The notes beneath the pieces are model-generated. The model saw only the letters and a program-made list of their open reading frames with translations. It was not told the origin of the DNA and searched no databases. Of a stretch of 64,000 nt of DNA, positions 9,207 through 17,844 are shown piece by piece (the first letter of the stretch is position 1; every line of letters begins with the position of its first letter). The position numbers were made by a program, and so were the translations under genes. Source of the stretch: JAFEBO01 sp044221315 (GTDB lineage Bacteria > Planctomycetota > Phycisphaerae > Phycisphaerales > UBA1924); assembly GCA_044221315.1 (NCBI GenBank), contig JBGAPK010000020.1:9003-73002 (forward strand), written 5' to 3'.

Positions 9207-9629
9207 TCAGGCCTTAGGAGCTTCGCCTTCGACGGCCTTGGATTCGGCGGCCTGAGCAGCGGCTGGCGCGGTTTCGGCCTTGGGGGCGGGGGCCGGCTTC
9301 TTGGGCTTCGCGGCTGCTGCCGCGGCGCGTGCCGCCTTGTTCGCGGCTCGCTCGTCTGCGGCGGCTTTTTCGGCGGCAGCGACGGCTGCCTTGCGGTCGG
9401 CCTCGGCCTTTTCCTTCTGGCTGAAATAGCCCGCAGCGAACTTCTTCTGGAACTTCTCAACCCGTCCCGCCGAGTCAACAAACGTCTGCTTTCCCGTAAA
9501 GAACGGGTGAGAGCCCGACCACACTTCCACATGCAACTCCGGCACGGTCGCCCCGACGGTCATCACCACCTGGCCGTTGTGATAGACCTTGCAGCTGTTG
9601 AAGTAGCGGGGGTGGATTTCCTTTTTCAT
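9207..9629 (-). CDS. rpmE: 50S ribosomal protein bL31 with long Ala/Lys-rich tail
   Basis: The first ~65 residues are bL31 (KKEIHPRYF, SHPFFTGKQ, VDSAGRVEKF). Only one cysteine remains (NSCKVYHNG), so it is the zinc-free C-minus form. Residues from about 75 to 140 form an alanine-, lysine- and proline-rich extension with a predicted helix of AEADRKAAVAAAEKA type; standard bL31 is about 70-90 residues. The start at 9629 (ATG) matches the universal MKK..HP N-terminus. Ribosomal component bridging subunits. The tail is probably flexible or RNA-binding, by inference. Confidence 0.93.
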   Translation of the reverse strand: MKKEIHPRYFNSCKVYHNGQVVMTVGATVPELHVEVWSGSHPFFTGKQTFVDSAGRVEKFQKKFAAGYFSQKEKAEADRKAAVAAAEKAAADERAANKAARAAAAAAKPKKPAPAPKAETAPAAAQAAESKAVEGEAPKA

Positions 9630-9802
9630 GGCAGAATCTCGCGGTCCGGACGCCGGTCGGGCGTCGATTGTGGCAAGGGGTCGAAACCCGGAAAAACGGG
9701 CCAAGATGATAGGCGGCAATCCGGGGTTGTTCGAACCCGCGAAATGGACGTTTTCCGCCGCGGTTCGCGGGTGATTCCGCCCCAACGGAGAGACGCCCTG
9801 GC

Positions 9803-10495
9803 TCAAACCGTCAACGGCGAGGTCGCGTTAAGGTCCTCGAGCACTCCGTATATGGCATCGAAGGCGGCTCCGGCTGCGGCCACGATTTCCTTCCGCTCCG
9901 CTGCTGTCCACGGCTGCTTGTCCAAATCGGCCCGCCAGACCTGCCAGCGCTCCCGCTGCAATTCCCCGTGCGGGTCGAGGCTGGTCAATCCCTCGGGGCC
10001 GGTGAGGTTGAGGGAACGCGAAAGGGCCTTGGCTATGTAGCGGCCCCCGTTGGCAGATCCCTCGAGTACATACCAAACACCCACCAGCGCCGGGCCATTA
10101 CCGGCGGCGGCGTAGATCTCGGACACGAATTTGGCCGTGCCGGGAAGTGCGGGGCTCTTACCGCCAAACCCCAGGAAACTCAAATCGGCGGCTACGCGTG
10201 CGGCATGAGGGTGATAGGGCTTCAGCATCCCCGCGATGCGCGGATCAATCGCCGCTGCGCTGGCGAGCCCCCCGTCGAGCGCTTTCCAGACGTGGAGCAA
10301 TTGACCGAGCCATGCTGCGTAGTCATCGCGGGTCGCCTCGCCCCGCACGAGTCTTCCCTGCGCGGGGTGTTTCTCGGCCCGAGAATGCGCTTCCTTGGTC
10401 TGCTCCCGGAGAATGTCCGCCAGACTCGCCGCGGCAGGGCCCGGTATCTTGGCGAAAGGACACTTGGCGGTGGAGGTACTTTCGTGCTTTTTCAT
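9803..10495 (-). CDS. heme oxygenase-like protein
   Basis: This 230-residue protein resembles bacterial biliverdin-producing heme oxygenases and the related HugZ-unlike all-helical family. It has LREQTKEAHSRAEKHP near residues 28-43, where the His of AH or KH would be the proximal heme ligand. The YVLEGSANGGRYIAKAL segment (about 137-153) matches the distal-helix Y-x-L-E-G-S-x-x-G-G signature. Heme oxygenases open heme to biliverdin, CO and Fe2+, supplying iron. The start at 10495 is supported by AAGGAAC upstream. It lies 17 bp behind a tiny membrane-protein gene and a Fur-box-like palindrome, which fits iron-limitation control. Bacteriophytochrome biliverdin supply is an alternative role, but no phytochrome gene is nearby. 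Confidence 0.8.
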   Translation of the reverse strand: MKKHESTSTAKCPFAKIPGPAAASLADILREQTKEAHSRAEKHPAQGRLVRGEATRDDYAAWLGQLLHVWKALDGGLASAAAIDPRIAGMLKPYHPHAARVAADLSFLGFGGKSPALPGTAKFVSEIYAAAGNGPALVGVWYVLEGSANGGRYIAKALSRSLNLTGPEGLTSLDPHGELQRERWQVWRADLDKQPWTAAERKEIVAAAGAAFDAIYGVLEDLNATSPLTV

Positions 10496-10512
10496 TTGCC
10501 CAAGTTCCTTTT

Positions 10513-10680
10513 CTAGCGAGCCGCCAGCACAACGACCGGTACGAGAATCCAGAGCAGCCCCTTCACAAGGAAGAACAGGAACGCGAAGACGCCGGCCGAC
10601 GCCGCCCATCCCGTTGCCCTCGAATGGCTGGGTCGAGGGGTGCTGCCGGTTCGCGACTGAGCTTGGTCTTTCTTTGGCAT
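10513..10680 (-). CDS. 55-aa single-span membrane protein upstream of heme oxygenase
   Basis: A short reading frame from ATG 10680 to TAG 10513 encodes 55 residues. It has a basic, Ser/Pro-rich N-terminal part (MPKKDQAQSRTGS) and then one long hydrophobic span (about residues 28-53, AGVFAFLFFLVKGLLWILVP). It ends 17 bp before the heme oxygenase ATG on the same strand and is therefore probably co-transcribed. The family is not recognised. Small single-span proteins beside iron or heme genes can be transporter accessories, but no function is assigned. Support is the good hydrophobic segment, the tight spacing and the palindrome just upstream. Confidence 0.6.
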   Translation of the reverse strand: MPKKDQAQSRTGSTPRPSHSRATGWAASAGVFAFLFFLVKGLLWILVPVVVLAAR

Positions 10681-10692
10681 CGGCGGATCCAA

Positions 10693-10709
10693 TTGAGACC
10701 AAGTCTCAA
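10693..10709 (-). promoter_or_regulatory. Fur-box-like palindrome
   Basis: TTGAGAC at 10693-10699 and GTCTCAA at 10703-10709 are perfect inverted repeats around CAA. Read as 7-1-7 around the A at 10701 it has the TGA...TCA edges and spacing of a Fur box, with one asymmetric base. It lies 13-29 bp before the ATG of the 55-aa gene that leads the heme oxygenase pair. Control by Fur or another iron-responsive regulator is inferred. Confidence 0.55.
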
Positions 10710-10913
10710 CTACGCAGAATATATCTCACCCGGCGGCAGAATCAAGTTCCGGCGGGTTCAATCTCTTGGATCCACTGCAAGCAGGTCAGAAACGAGCACA
10801 AGGCAGAAGGGCTGGGTGGTTTTCGCTCGCTCGCTTGATGGAAATCCCGGCTACCGAAACGGGCCGGCGCGCGCATACAAGTCTCCGGCAGGGCGGCCCG
10901 GGAGTTGCACAAT

Positions 10914-12692
10914 ATGGAACGGATACCCGGACGGACCGAAAGCCCTGTCACGGAGTCATCGTCGCAGGCACTCGCTGCCAATTCCGCGCTTCGCCAGTTT
11001 CGAGCGAGCTTTTTCGCCCGGCTGCGCACCTCCATGCCATCGGTGCGATGGCTACGCAACTACGAGGGCCGCTGGCTACGGGGCGACTTCATCGCGGGCG
11101 TGACGCTCGCCGCGTACCTCCTTCCGGCCGGTCTGGGGGACGCCTCCCTTGCCAACCTCCCGCCTCAGGCGGGTTTGTACGCCTGCCTCTTTTCGGGCCT
11201 GGTCTTCTGGCTGTTCTGTAGTTCGCGGCACACGGCGATCACGGTCACGTCGGCCATTTCGTTGCTCGTCGGAGCATCGCTGGGCGAGATCGCGGGTGGT
11301 GACACGACGCGATTCGGCGCGCTCGCGGCTGGCACGGCGCTGCTCGTCGCGGGTATCGCGTTTGTCGCGTGGCTTGCGAAGGCCGGTTCGGTCGTCAATT
11401 TCATCTCCGAGAGCGTGATGGTCGGATTCAAGTGCGGCGTGGCGCTCTTTCTCGCCAGCACGCAGTTGCCCAAGTTGTTCGGAGTCCACGGCGCTCACGG
11501 AAATTTCTGGGAAAACAGCGGCACATTCCTGAAGAACCTGCACGAGACGAACGTGACGTCCCTGACCTTGGGCGCGACGGCGCTTGGCGTGCTGGTGCTC
11601 GGAAAGATCTTTTTCACGCGCGTGCCGGTCTCGCTCTTCGTCGTCGTCGGGGGAATTGTGGCTTCATCGCTGCTCGGTCTCGAAGCCCGCGGGGTCAAGC
11701 TGCTGGGCGACGTGCCGCAGGGACTGCCCACGCTCGGGTTGCCCGCCATCGCGTGGGCCGACCTGAATGAACTGCTCCCGCTCGCCCTCGCTTGCTTCAT
11801 GCTTGGAGCGGTCGAAACAGCCGCGATCGGTCGCACCTTCGCCGCCAAGCATGGCGGGCGTCTGGACGCCAACCAGGAATTCCTGGCGCTCGCGGCGGCA
11901 AACCTCGCCGCCGGGCTCGGACGCGGTTTCCCGGTGAGCGGCGGCATGTCGCAATCGCTCGTGAACGAGGGCGGCGGCGCGAAAACGCCGCTCTCGGGCG
12001 CCATCGCGTCGGTCGTCGTTCTGGTCGTGGTTCTCTACTTCTCGCATTTGCTGCGAGCGCTTCCCCAGCCGGTGCTGGCGGCGATTGTGCTGTTTGCTGT
12101 GACAGGCCTGTTCAAGGTGTCCACGCTGCGGCATCTTCGGCGGACGAACCTGACCGAGTACATCGTCGCCATCGGTGCGCTCGCCGGGGTCCTGAGTTCG
12201 GGGCTGCTGCGCGGCGTGCTGATCGGCGCGGTCATTTCGCTGGTGCTGCTCATCCGGCGTGCATCGCGGCCTCACGTTGCGCAACTCGGCCGTATTCCCG
12301 GTTCCCGGCGCTTTTCGGATCGGGAACGCCACCCGGACAACGAACTGATTCCGGGCGTCCTGGTCTTCCGTCCCGAGTCCGGCCTGATCTACTTCAACAT
12401 GGATCATGTGCACGACACGATCATGGATCGCGTGCGCGCCGAAGCAGCTCCTCCGAGGCTGGTCGTGCTCGATCTGTCCGCGACGCCGTATGTGGACATG
12501 CACAGCGCGCACATGCTCGCGGAAGTGGCCGAGGAACTGAACGCCGCCGCCATTCGCATCCGCGCGGTCGAGGCGCGTTCGTCGGTGCGTGATCGGCTGC
12601 GGGACGAAGGCGTCGACGAGAAGCTCGGCGGCATAAACCGGTTCACTTCTGTCGCCGACGCGATCGAGACGCACCTCTCGAACGAGCCGTAA
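10914..12692 (+). CDS. SulP-family anion transporter with STAS domain
   Basis: A 592-residue inner-membrane protein. About 10-14 hydrophobic segments run from residue ~50 to 455, with the SulP core motifs (DFIAGVTLAAYLLPAGLGDASLANLPPQAGLYA) near 58-90 and the GRGFPVSGGMSQSLVNEGGGAKTPLSG region near 340. A cytoplasmic STAS domain follows (about 480-592, LIYFNMDHV, VVLDLSATPYVDMHSAHML). Family members carry sulfate, bicarbonate or other dicarboxylate/anion substrates; which one cannot be read here. ATG at 10914 is preferred over a TTG nine bases earlier because GGAG lies nine bases upstream. A second, divergent SulP is encoded at 23320-25032. Confidence 0.92.
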   Translation: MERIPGRTESPVTESSSQALAANSALRQFRASFFARLRTSMPSVRWLRNYEGRWLRGDFIAGVTLAAYLLPAGLGDASLANLPPQAGLYACLFSGLVFWLFCSSRHTAITVTSAISLLVGASLGEIAGGDTTRFGALAAGTALLVAGIAFVAWLAKAGSVVNFISESVMVGFKCGVALFLASTQLPKLFGVHGAHGNFWENSGTFLKNLHETNVTSLTLGATALGVLVLGKIFFTRVPVSLFVVVGGIVASSLLGLEARGVKLLGDVPQGLPTLGLPAIAWADLNELLPLALACFMLGAVETAAIGRTFAAKHGGRLDANQEFLALAAANLAAGLGRGFPVSGGMSQSLVNEGGGAKTPLSGAIASVVVLVVVLYFSHLLRALPQPVLAAIVLFAVTGLFKVSTLRHLRRTNLTEYIVAIGALAGVLSSGLLRGVLIGAVISLVLLIRRASRPHVAQLGRIPGSRRFSDRERHPDNELIPGVLVFRPESGLIYFNMDHVHDTIMDRVRAEAAPPRLVVLDLSATPYVDMHSAHMLAEVAEELNAAAIRIRAVEARSSVRDRLRDEGVDEKLGGINRFTSVADAIETHLSNEP

Positions 12693-12816
12693 TTCGCATC
12701 GAACCCCGGGGACGGGGCGCTCGCGATCTCAGGCCGGCCGCTAACCTCACGTCCGTCCGGCCGCGCCGGGGCGGACGGGGACGGCTGATTTGGACGCGCG
12801 ATTTCGGAAGACCTGC

Positions 12817-14070
12817 ATGAACCAGCGTGAGTGGAAAACGGATGTCGCGATCGTCGGTGCGGGGGTGATCGGGATGTGCTGCGCGCTCGAACTCGCCCGG
12901 CGGGGCCGGCGCGTCACGATTCTCGACCGGGGTGAGGCCGGGCGCGGCGCTTCCTTCGGCAACGCCGGTTGGCTGACGCCCTCGCTCGCCTTCTCGCTCG
13001 CCCAGCCCGGCAACGCCCGCAAAGCCCTGATCTGGATGATGGACCCGGAGAGCCCCTTCTACATCCGCCCGGCCCTCGATCCGTCGCTGGCGTGGTGGCT
13101 GATCCGTTTCCTTTTCGCCAGCCGCCGGAGCACGTACGAGCGGGCGACGCGCGCCCTGGTCGAACTGTCGCGCTGGAGCACGGAGGCCTGGCGGACAATG
13201 GCGGCGGAGAACCCCGGCCGCTTCGGCTTTGCCGGGCGAGGGCTGCTGATGGTCCTCGAGTCTGAGAAGGGGCTGAAGGCGGCGATTCGCACGGCGGAGT
13301 TCACGGGCACCCTTGGCGTGAACCACGAGCGGTGGGGGAGCGACAGGATCCGGGCAGATCAGCCCGCGATCATCGGCCCGCTCGCCGGCGGCATCTTCTT
13401 CCCCGACGATGCGCACTGCGAGCCCGACAAGGCGATGGACTTCCTGCGAGACGAGGTCCGGCGCGCCGGCGTCGAGGTGATCGAGAACAGCGAGGTCACG
13501 GATGCCGAAGTGAACGGTTCTGCCGTTCGTGCGTTGCACACCGGCGCCGGATGTGTGATCGCCGCCGACGTGGTGCTCGCGGCAGGCGCTTGGTCCGGCT
13601 CGGTCGGGCGAGCGTTCGGCCTTCGGCTTCCCATGCGCGGCGCCAAGGGCTATTCCATGCGCTTCCCGCGCGCCGACGTGCATCCAACGCGATCCATCTA
13701 CCTCGCGGAGCGGAAGATCACTGTCACGCCGCACGAAGATGCTCTGCGAATCGCAGGCACGCTCGAACTCGTGGGCGACGACCTGTCGGTCAATCAGCGC
13801 CGCGTGAACGCAATCGTGCGTGGTGCGCGGGGAATGCTGCGACTGAACGAAACCGTCCCGGCGGCGCCCGCGTGGGCGGGGCTGCGTCCGTGTCTGCCCG
13901 ACGGCATGCCCGTCATCGGCAGGTCTCCTTCCGTCCGCAATCTCTGGCTCGCAACCGGTCACCAGATGACCGGTCTCAAGACCGGCCCCGGCTCCGGCCG
14001 CCTGCTCGCGGAACTGATGTGCTCGGAAAAGCCGACGTTTGATCCGGCTCCGTTCCGGCCCGGCAGGTAG
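12817..14070 (+). CDS. DadA-like FAD-dependent D-amino acid dehydrogenase/oxidoreductase
   Basis: The 417-residue protein opens with the FAD dinucleotide-binding motif (VAIVGAGVIGMCCALELARRG) and GRGASFGNAG. It contains the DAO-family body with the FPDDAHCEPDKAMDFL segment and closes with the C-terminal FAD contact WLATGHQMTGLKTGPGSGRLLAEL. The closest known families are the D-amino acid dehydrogenase small subunit (DadA) and glycine oxidase, which oxidise amino acids to keto acids and pass electrons to quinone or O2. The start at 12817 has GGAAG six bases upstream. It is 124 bp behind SulP on the same strand. Substrate not determined. Confidence 0.85.
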   Translation: MNQREWKTDVAIVGAGVIGMCCALELARRGRRVTILDRGEAGRGASFGNAGWLTPSLAFSLAQPGNARKALIWMMDPESPFYIRPALDPSLAWWLIRFLFASRRSTYERATRALVELSRWSTEAWRTMAAENPGRFGFAGRGLLMVLESEKGLKAAIRTAEFTGTLGVNHERWGSDRIRADQPAIIGPLAGGIFFPDDAHCEPDKAMDFLRDEVRRAGVEVIENSEVTDAEVNGSAVRALHTGAGCVIAADVVLAAGAWSGSVGRAFGLRLPMRGAKGYSMRFPRADVHPTRSIYLAERKITVTPHEDALRIAGTLELVGDDLSVNQRRVNAIVRGARGMLRLNETVPAAPAWAGLRPCLPDGMPVIGRSPSVRNLWLATGHQMTGLKTGPGSGRLLAELMCSEKPTFDPAPFRPGR

Positions 14071-14538
14071 GTCGGACGTGCGGGCGCGAATCCTGCTCGA
14101 GTCGGGCCTTGCGACTGTCTCGAACGCCTCGCAATGAAGGTCAGCGCCAAGACTCGATCGGTCGCCCGAGGCCGGGACGGTGCTGCCGGCGTCCTTTTCG
14201 GATCATCCCCGGACGAGTCATGTTGTGGCGCAACGCGCGATCCAACGCGAAGGGGTGCCTCGTCCCCGCCGCCGTCTGAAATGCAGGAAGTTTCCCTGTG
14301 GAGACCGGGCGTCGACAGTAACAAAGTCCCAATGAGCGGCGGGCACGCGCCGCAGAGATCCGGCGCTGAAACTCGAGTGAATCGGGGTAAGGAACTCCGG
14401 AATGCAACGCGCGGGCGTCAATCACCATGTGAATCTGGTTGCTGCACAAACGGTCGAGGATCGGTCTTTTGCTCGTAGCCGGAGAATCGGTGCGGGACTG
14501 GTCGCGATCGCAAATGCCTCTGAAGGAGGGAAACATCC
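14071..14538 (+). other. 468-bp intergenic region, no gene recognised
   Basis: Short open frames occur on both strands (for example 14134-14478 plus and 14141-14536 minus), but none has a ribosome binding site, a recognisable motif or a conserved-looking N-terminus. The last 20 bp carry the GGAGGG ribosome binding site of the 14539 gene. No RNA fold was recognised by eye. Confidence 0.5.
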
Positions 14539-17208
14539 ATGAAGAACACGAATCTCCGTCGTTTCACGTGCGGGATGCTCGTTCTCTGCGCGGGGCAGGC
14601 GCTGGCCCAGACCACCGCAACCTACACCGGACCGACCAATGGAGCGTGGAACACGCCGGGAAACTGGAACATCGGCGTTGTCCCCCTCAACAACGGCCCG
14701 GCGCTCTTCAATGCGATCATCCCCCAATCCACCACAGTCAACTTCGACATCGCCGGTGCTTCTCAGCTGACCGGCCTGAATCTGCAGCTCAACGGGCTCC
14801 TCAAGTTCAGTGGCGGTCAACAGCTTGAAGTGACGGGCGTCAGCGTGATCGCGGGAAAGATCGAGGCGAAGGACCCCGCAACGCTGTTCCGTGCGACTTC
14901 GGCATTCGCGTCGTTGCAGCCGAACGGCCGGGCATCCGTGACCGCCGGCGCGATCGTGCGGCTCGGCGGCATTTCATATCAGTGCACGGCCTCGTACGGC
15001 GACATCCTGACCGCCGACGGCTCCGGAAGTCTCCTCGACATGTCCTCGTTCGGCTCCATCAGCTTCCCGTGGAACGGCGGCTGCTGCAACTACGCCGAGG
15101 CGAGGATCCGCGCTTCCAACGGCGCCGTGGTCGACCTCTCCAACGTCAACACCCTTGTCGGCGCCAGCGTGAACGGGAATCTCCGGATCCGGCAGGAGTC
15201 CGGCGGCATCGTCGATCTGTCGCGCGCCGTCAGCACCACCGGCCTCGTGATCTTCGAGCCCGCAACACCGCTCTTCACCCTCCCGATGATGCAGAGCGCA
15301 ACCAACGCGACATTCAACGTGTTGTCGGGCAGCTCCATCAGCCTGCCCTCGATTTCAAGCGTCTCGAGCAGCACCTTCAATGTCGCGGCCGGAGCCGGGA
15401 CGATTTCCGCCCCCGTGCTCGCGAGCTGCACATCCTCCGTCATCAGCCTCGCCGACGGCGCCGTCTTCTTCGCGCCGGCGCTCAAGACATTTGACTACAC
15501 CTCGGTCAGTCTGAACCCGAACCGGACGTTCACTGTTCCCGCATTCACCAGCGTGAACGGCGCACAGATTCTCGTTTCCGGCGGCAAGTCCTTTGCGATC
15601 GCGGCCACGGGCTACTCCACGTCCGGCGGTCCCGGCGACGTCTTTGTCGCGGACGGCAGCGGAAGCAGCCTCGACCTTTCCTCGCTTCTTTCGTTCAGCT
15701 CGCCGTGGGACGGTGGGTGCTGCACGTACAAGGAGAATCGCATCCGCGCTTCCGCGGGCGGCTTCATAGATCTCTCGAAGCTCCAGACGCTCGTCGGCGC
15801 GACCAACAACGGGCTTACCCGGATTCGCGCGGAGAACGCCGGCTCCATCTCCCTGAACGCACTCAAGACATCCACCGGCTTGGTGTCGTTCGAGGCGTCC
15901 GGCTCATCGCTCTCGATGCCCTCGCTGACCAGCGCCACCTCCGCGACATTCAATGTCAACGTCTTCGATACGATCTCCGTCCCCGCGCTCCAGGAACTCC
16001 GGTCCGCGACCTTGAACATTTCCGACGGCGGCATGATCGTTGCGCCTTCTCTGACCACGTTCGAGAGCTCCTACGTGGAGCTGACCCCCAGCCGCTTCCT
16101 GACGGCGCCACCATTTGCCAAGATTGACAACTCGCAGATCTTCGTCCGGGACGGCGCCACGCTGGACGTGGCGGCCACTTCATACCTCCAGAGCGGTCGG
16201 CCCGGAGACGTTTTCGTCGCCGACGGCGTGGGCGCCATCCTGGATCTGTCTTCCGTCACCACCTTCAAAGCGCCCTGGAACGGCGGCTGCTGCGCGTACG
16301 GCGAGACGCGCGTCCGCGCCTCCAACGGCGGTGTCATCGAACTCCTCGGCCTGGCGAAAGTCGACGGCGCGGTTGCCAACGGACTCACGAAGTGGGACGC
16401 CGCATCGGGCGGGTCGCTGCGCTTCGGGAATGTCGACTTCGTGTCCGGCATCAGCCGGATTTCCGCGGACGGGATCTTCTCGAGCCTCTACTTCGGATCG
16501 GTTTCGCTCCGCGCATCCAGCCAGCTCGTGATGACCCTGGTCTCCAACATCCACGTCTCGGGCGACTTCTCCTTCACCGCGACCGACGAGAACTCAATCC
16601 AGCTCGGAAACGGCAAGATGATTCTCGACGGTGCGCGTCCGCCCTTGAACCCCCAGCGCCTCGAGGTCGGAGGCGCCGATCTGGGGCTTCCGGTGGGCAC
16701 CATCGCGCAAAACTTCCAGATCGGCCAGCTCACGGTCGGCCGCGTCGGTCTTTCGACCAACGCCCTGCTTGTCGACGCGATCGATAACGGCAACCGCGGC
16801 ACGCCTCCGAAGCCCGAGCAGTTGCACCTCCAGGGATTCCCGGCCGACGACGGGCTCCGCATCCTCGGGGGCTCAACGCTCTACCTCGGCAGTGTCGAGC
16901 TCTACGCCGTGCTGAACAACCAGTGGAAGCGTGTCCGGGACCTGTTCCCGGAAGGCGAGCGCTGCATCAGTTACGACGGGGGACGCATCTGCCTGGGCGA
17001 CGCGATCCCCTGCCCGAGCGATCTGAACTGGGACGGGCTCGTCGACGACGCCGACTTCCCGATCTTCGTCTCGGCCTACAACACCCTGGATTGCGCCGAT
17101 CCGACGATGCCAGCAGGCTGCCCGTCCGATCTGAACACCGACGGCGTGGTCGATGACGCGGATTTCAGCATCTTCGTCGTCGCCTACGACGCGCTGCTCT
17201 GCCCGTAG
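14539..17208 (+). CDS. large secreted repeat protein with dockerin-like C-terminus
   Basis: The 889-residue protein has a signal peptide (MKNTNLRRFTCGMLVLCAGQALAQ) and the TATYTGPTNGAWNTPGNWN opening common in autotransporter-like planctomycetal surface proteins. It has a beta-solenoid style body. Three large units of about 190-195 residues each contain PGD(I/V)...DG.G..LDLSS, then PWNGGCC.Y.E.R(I/V)RAS (about residues 175, 395 and 580), so each unit has a vicinal Cys-Cys pair. The end carries two CPSDLNxDGxVDDADFxIF loops separated by LDCADPTMPAGCP and finishes LLCP, as in the 7935-9089 and 17845-19098 proteins. The ATG has GGAGGG nine bases upstream. Function unknown; extracellular. Confidence 0.8.
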   Translation: MKNTNLRRFTCGMLVLCAGQALAQTTATYTGPTNGAWNTPGNWNIGVVPLNNGPALFNAIIPQSTTVNFDIAGASQLTGLNLQLNGLLKFSGGQQLEVTGVSVIAGKIEAKDPATLFRATSAFASLQPNGRASVTAGAIVRLGGISYQCTASYGDILTADGSGSLLDMSSFGSISFPWNGGCCNYAEARIRASNGAVVDLSNVNTLVGASVNGNLRIRQESGGIVDLSRAVSTTGLVIFEPATPLFTLPMMQSATNATFNVLSGSSISLPSISSVSSSTFNVAAGAGTISAPVLASCTSSVISLADGAVFFAPALKTFDYTSVSLNPNRTFTVPAFTSVNGAQILVSGGKSFAIAATGYSTSGGPGDVFVADGSGSSLDLSSLLSFSSPWDGGCCTYKENRIRASAGGFIDLSKLQTLVGATNNGLTRIRAENAGSISLNALKTSTGLVSFEASGSSLSMPSLTSATSATFNVNVFDTISVPALQELRSATLNISDGGMIVAPSLTTFESSYVELTPSRFLTAPPFAKIDNSQIFVRDGATLDVAATSYLQSGRPGDVFVADGVGAILDLSSVTTFKAPWNGGCCAYGETRVRASNGGVIELLGLAKVDGAVANGLTKWDAASGGSLRFGNVDFVSGISRISADGIFSSLYFGSVSLRASSQLVMTLVSNIHVSGDFSFTATDENSIQLGNGKMILDGARPPLNPQRLEVGGADLGLPVGTIAQNFQIGQLTVGRVGLSTNALLVDAIDNGNRGTPPKPEQLHLQGFPADDGLRILGGSTLYLGSVELYAVLNNQWKRVRDLFPEGERCISYDGGRICLGDAIPCPSDLNWDGLVDDADFPIFVSAYNTLDCADPTMPAGCPSDLNTDGVVDDADFSIFVVAYDALLCP

Positions 17209-17344
17209 CGGAATCCGATTCCGCGCCCTGCCGGGACGCGTTAGGACTCCGCTCGGCGCGTGCAGCGAATGCTGCAGAGACATGGAGCGCGGGGCGGTCG
17301 GCGCTCGAGGCCGCCGCCCCTGATCCGGGAGGGATTAAACGCGC

Positions 17345-17449
17345 CTAGATCTTGCCAAGCAGGTAGAACACAATCACAAACAGGACGATCGTGCCGATGA
17401 TGCCGCCGCCCCAATTCCACGCCGCGAAACCGGCGATGCCTGTCTTCAC
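17345..17449 (-). CDS. possible 34-aa membrane peptide
   Basis: A frame from GTG 17449 to TAG 17345 reads a short, strongly hydrophobic peptide with a Trp/Gly-rich turn followed by one membrane span (WNWGGGIIGTIVLFVIVFYL) and the end LGKI. The open frame continues upstream without a stop for about 40 further codons (TLHAARNARRTVKAF), but has no ATG/GTG/TTG there. Either a GTG start is used or the 5' part is broken. No family was recognised and the ribosome binding site is weak, so the call is tentative. Confidence 0.35.
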   Translation of the reverse strand: MKTGIAGFAAWNWGGGIIGTIVLFVIVFYLLGKI

Positions 17450-17844
17450 TACTTCGTTCAGTGGATCAGTCTTTTCACTGAAAGCCTTGACTGTGCGGCG
17501 CGCGTTTCTGGCCGCATGCAGCGTACCCGTTGAAGGTGTGAATCCCGGTTGATTCTCAAGGAACAGCGGAAATGGAGAAGGGTTGCTCTAGGCCGCACGC
17601 GAGTCTGTTGCAGAGGATGCTGGAAGCCCGTGGGCAGTGGCGGACGCCACCTTCGGCCTGCAATTACGTTCCGCCGCTCCCGTATGACCACTCGCCTGAT
17701 TGGAGGAAATCTCCTCTCTTTCCGCGCCGCCGTGAGGTGCATTCAATGCATCCGGATGAATCTCCTTGATCTGACTCCATCGTCGCGGACGAGCGGAGAC
17801 CTCAGGACCCGTTGCGATTCGGCGATCGCGCCCAGGCCGGTGTC
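17450..17844 (+). other. 395-bp intergenic region
   Basis: Between the possible 34-aa gene and the 17845 gene. Apart from the upstream extension of the small minus-strand frame, no gene, RNA or clear hairpin was seen. Open frames on both strands (17458-17742 minus, 17549-17848 plus) lack start signals and look like chance. Confidence 0.45.

Noticed and set aside
14134..14536. Frames in the gap before 14539, one faintly like an IS200/REP transposase end
   Set aside because: No HUH motif, no start signal, no terminal repeats; similarity too weak to call.
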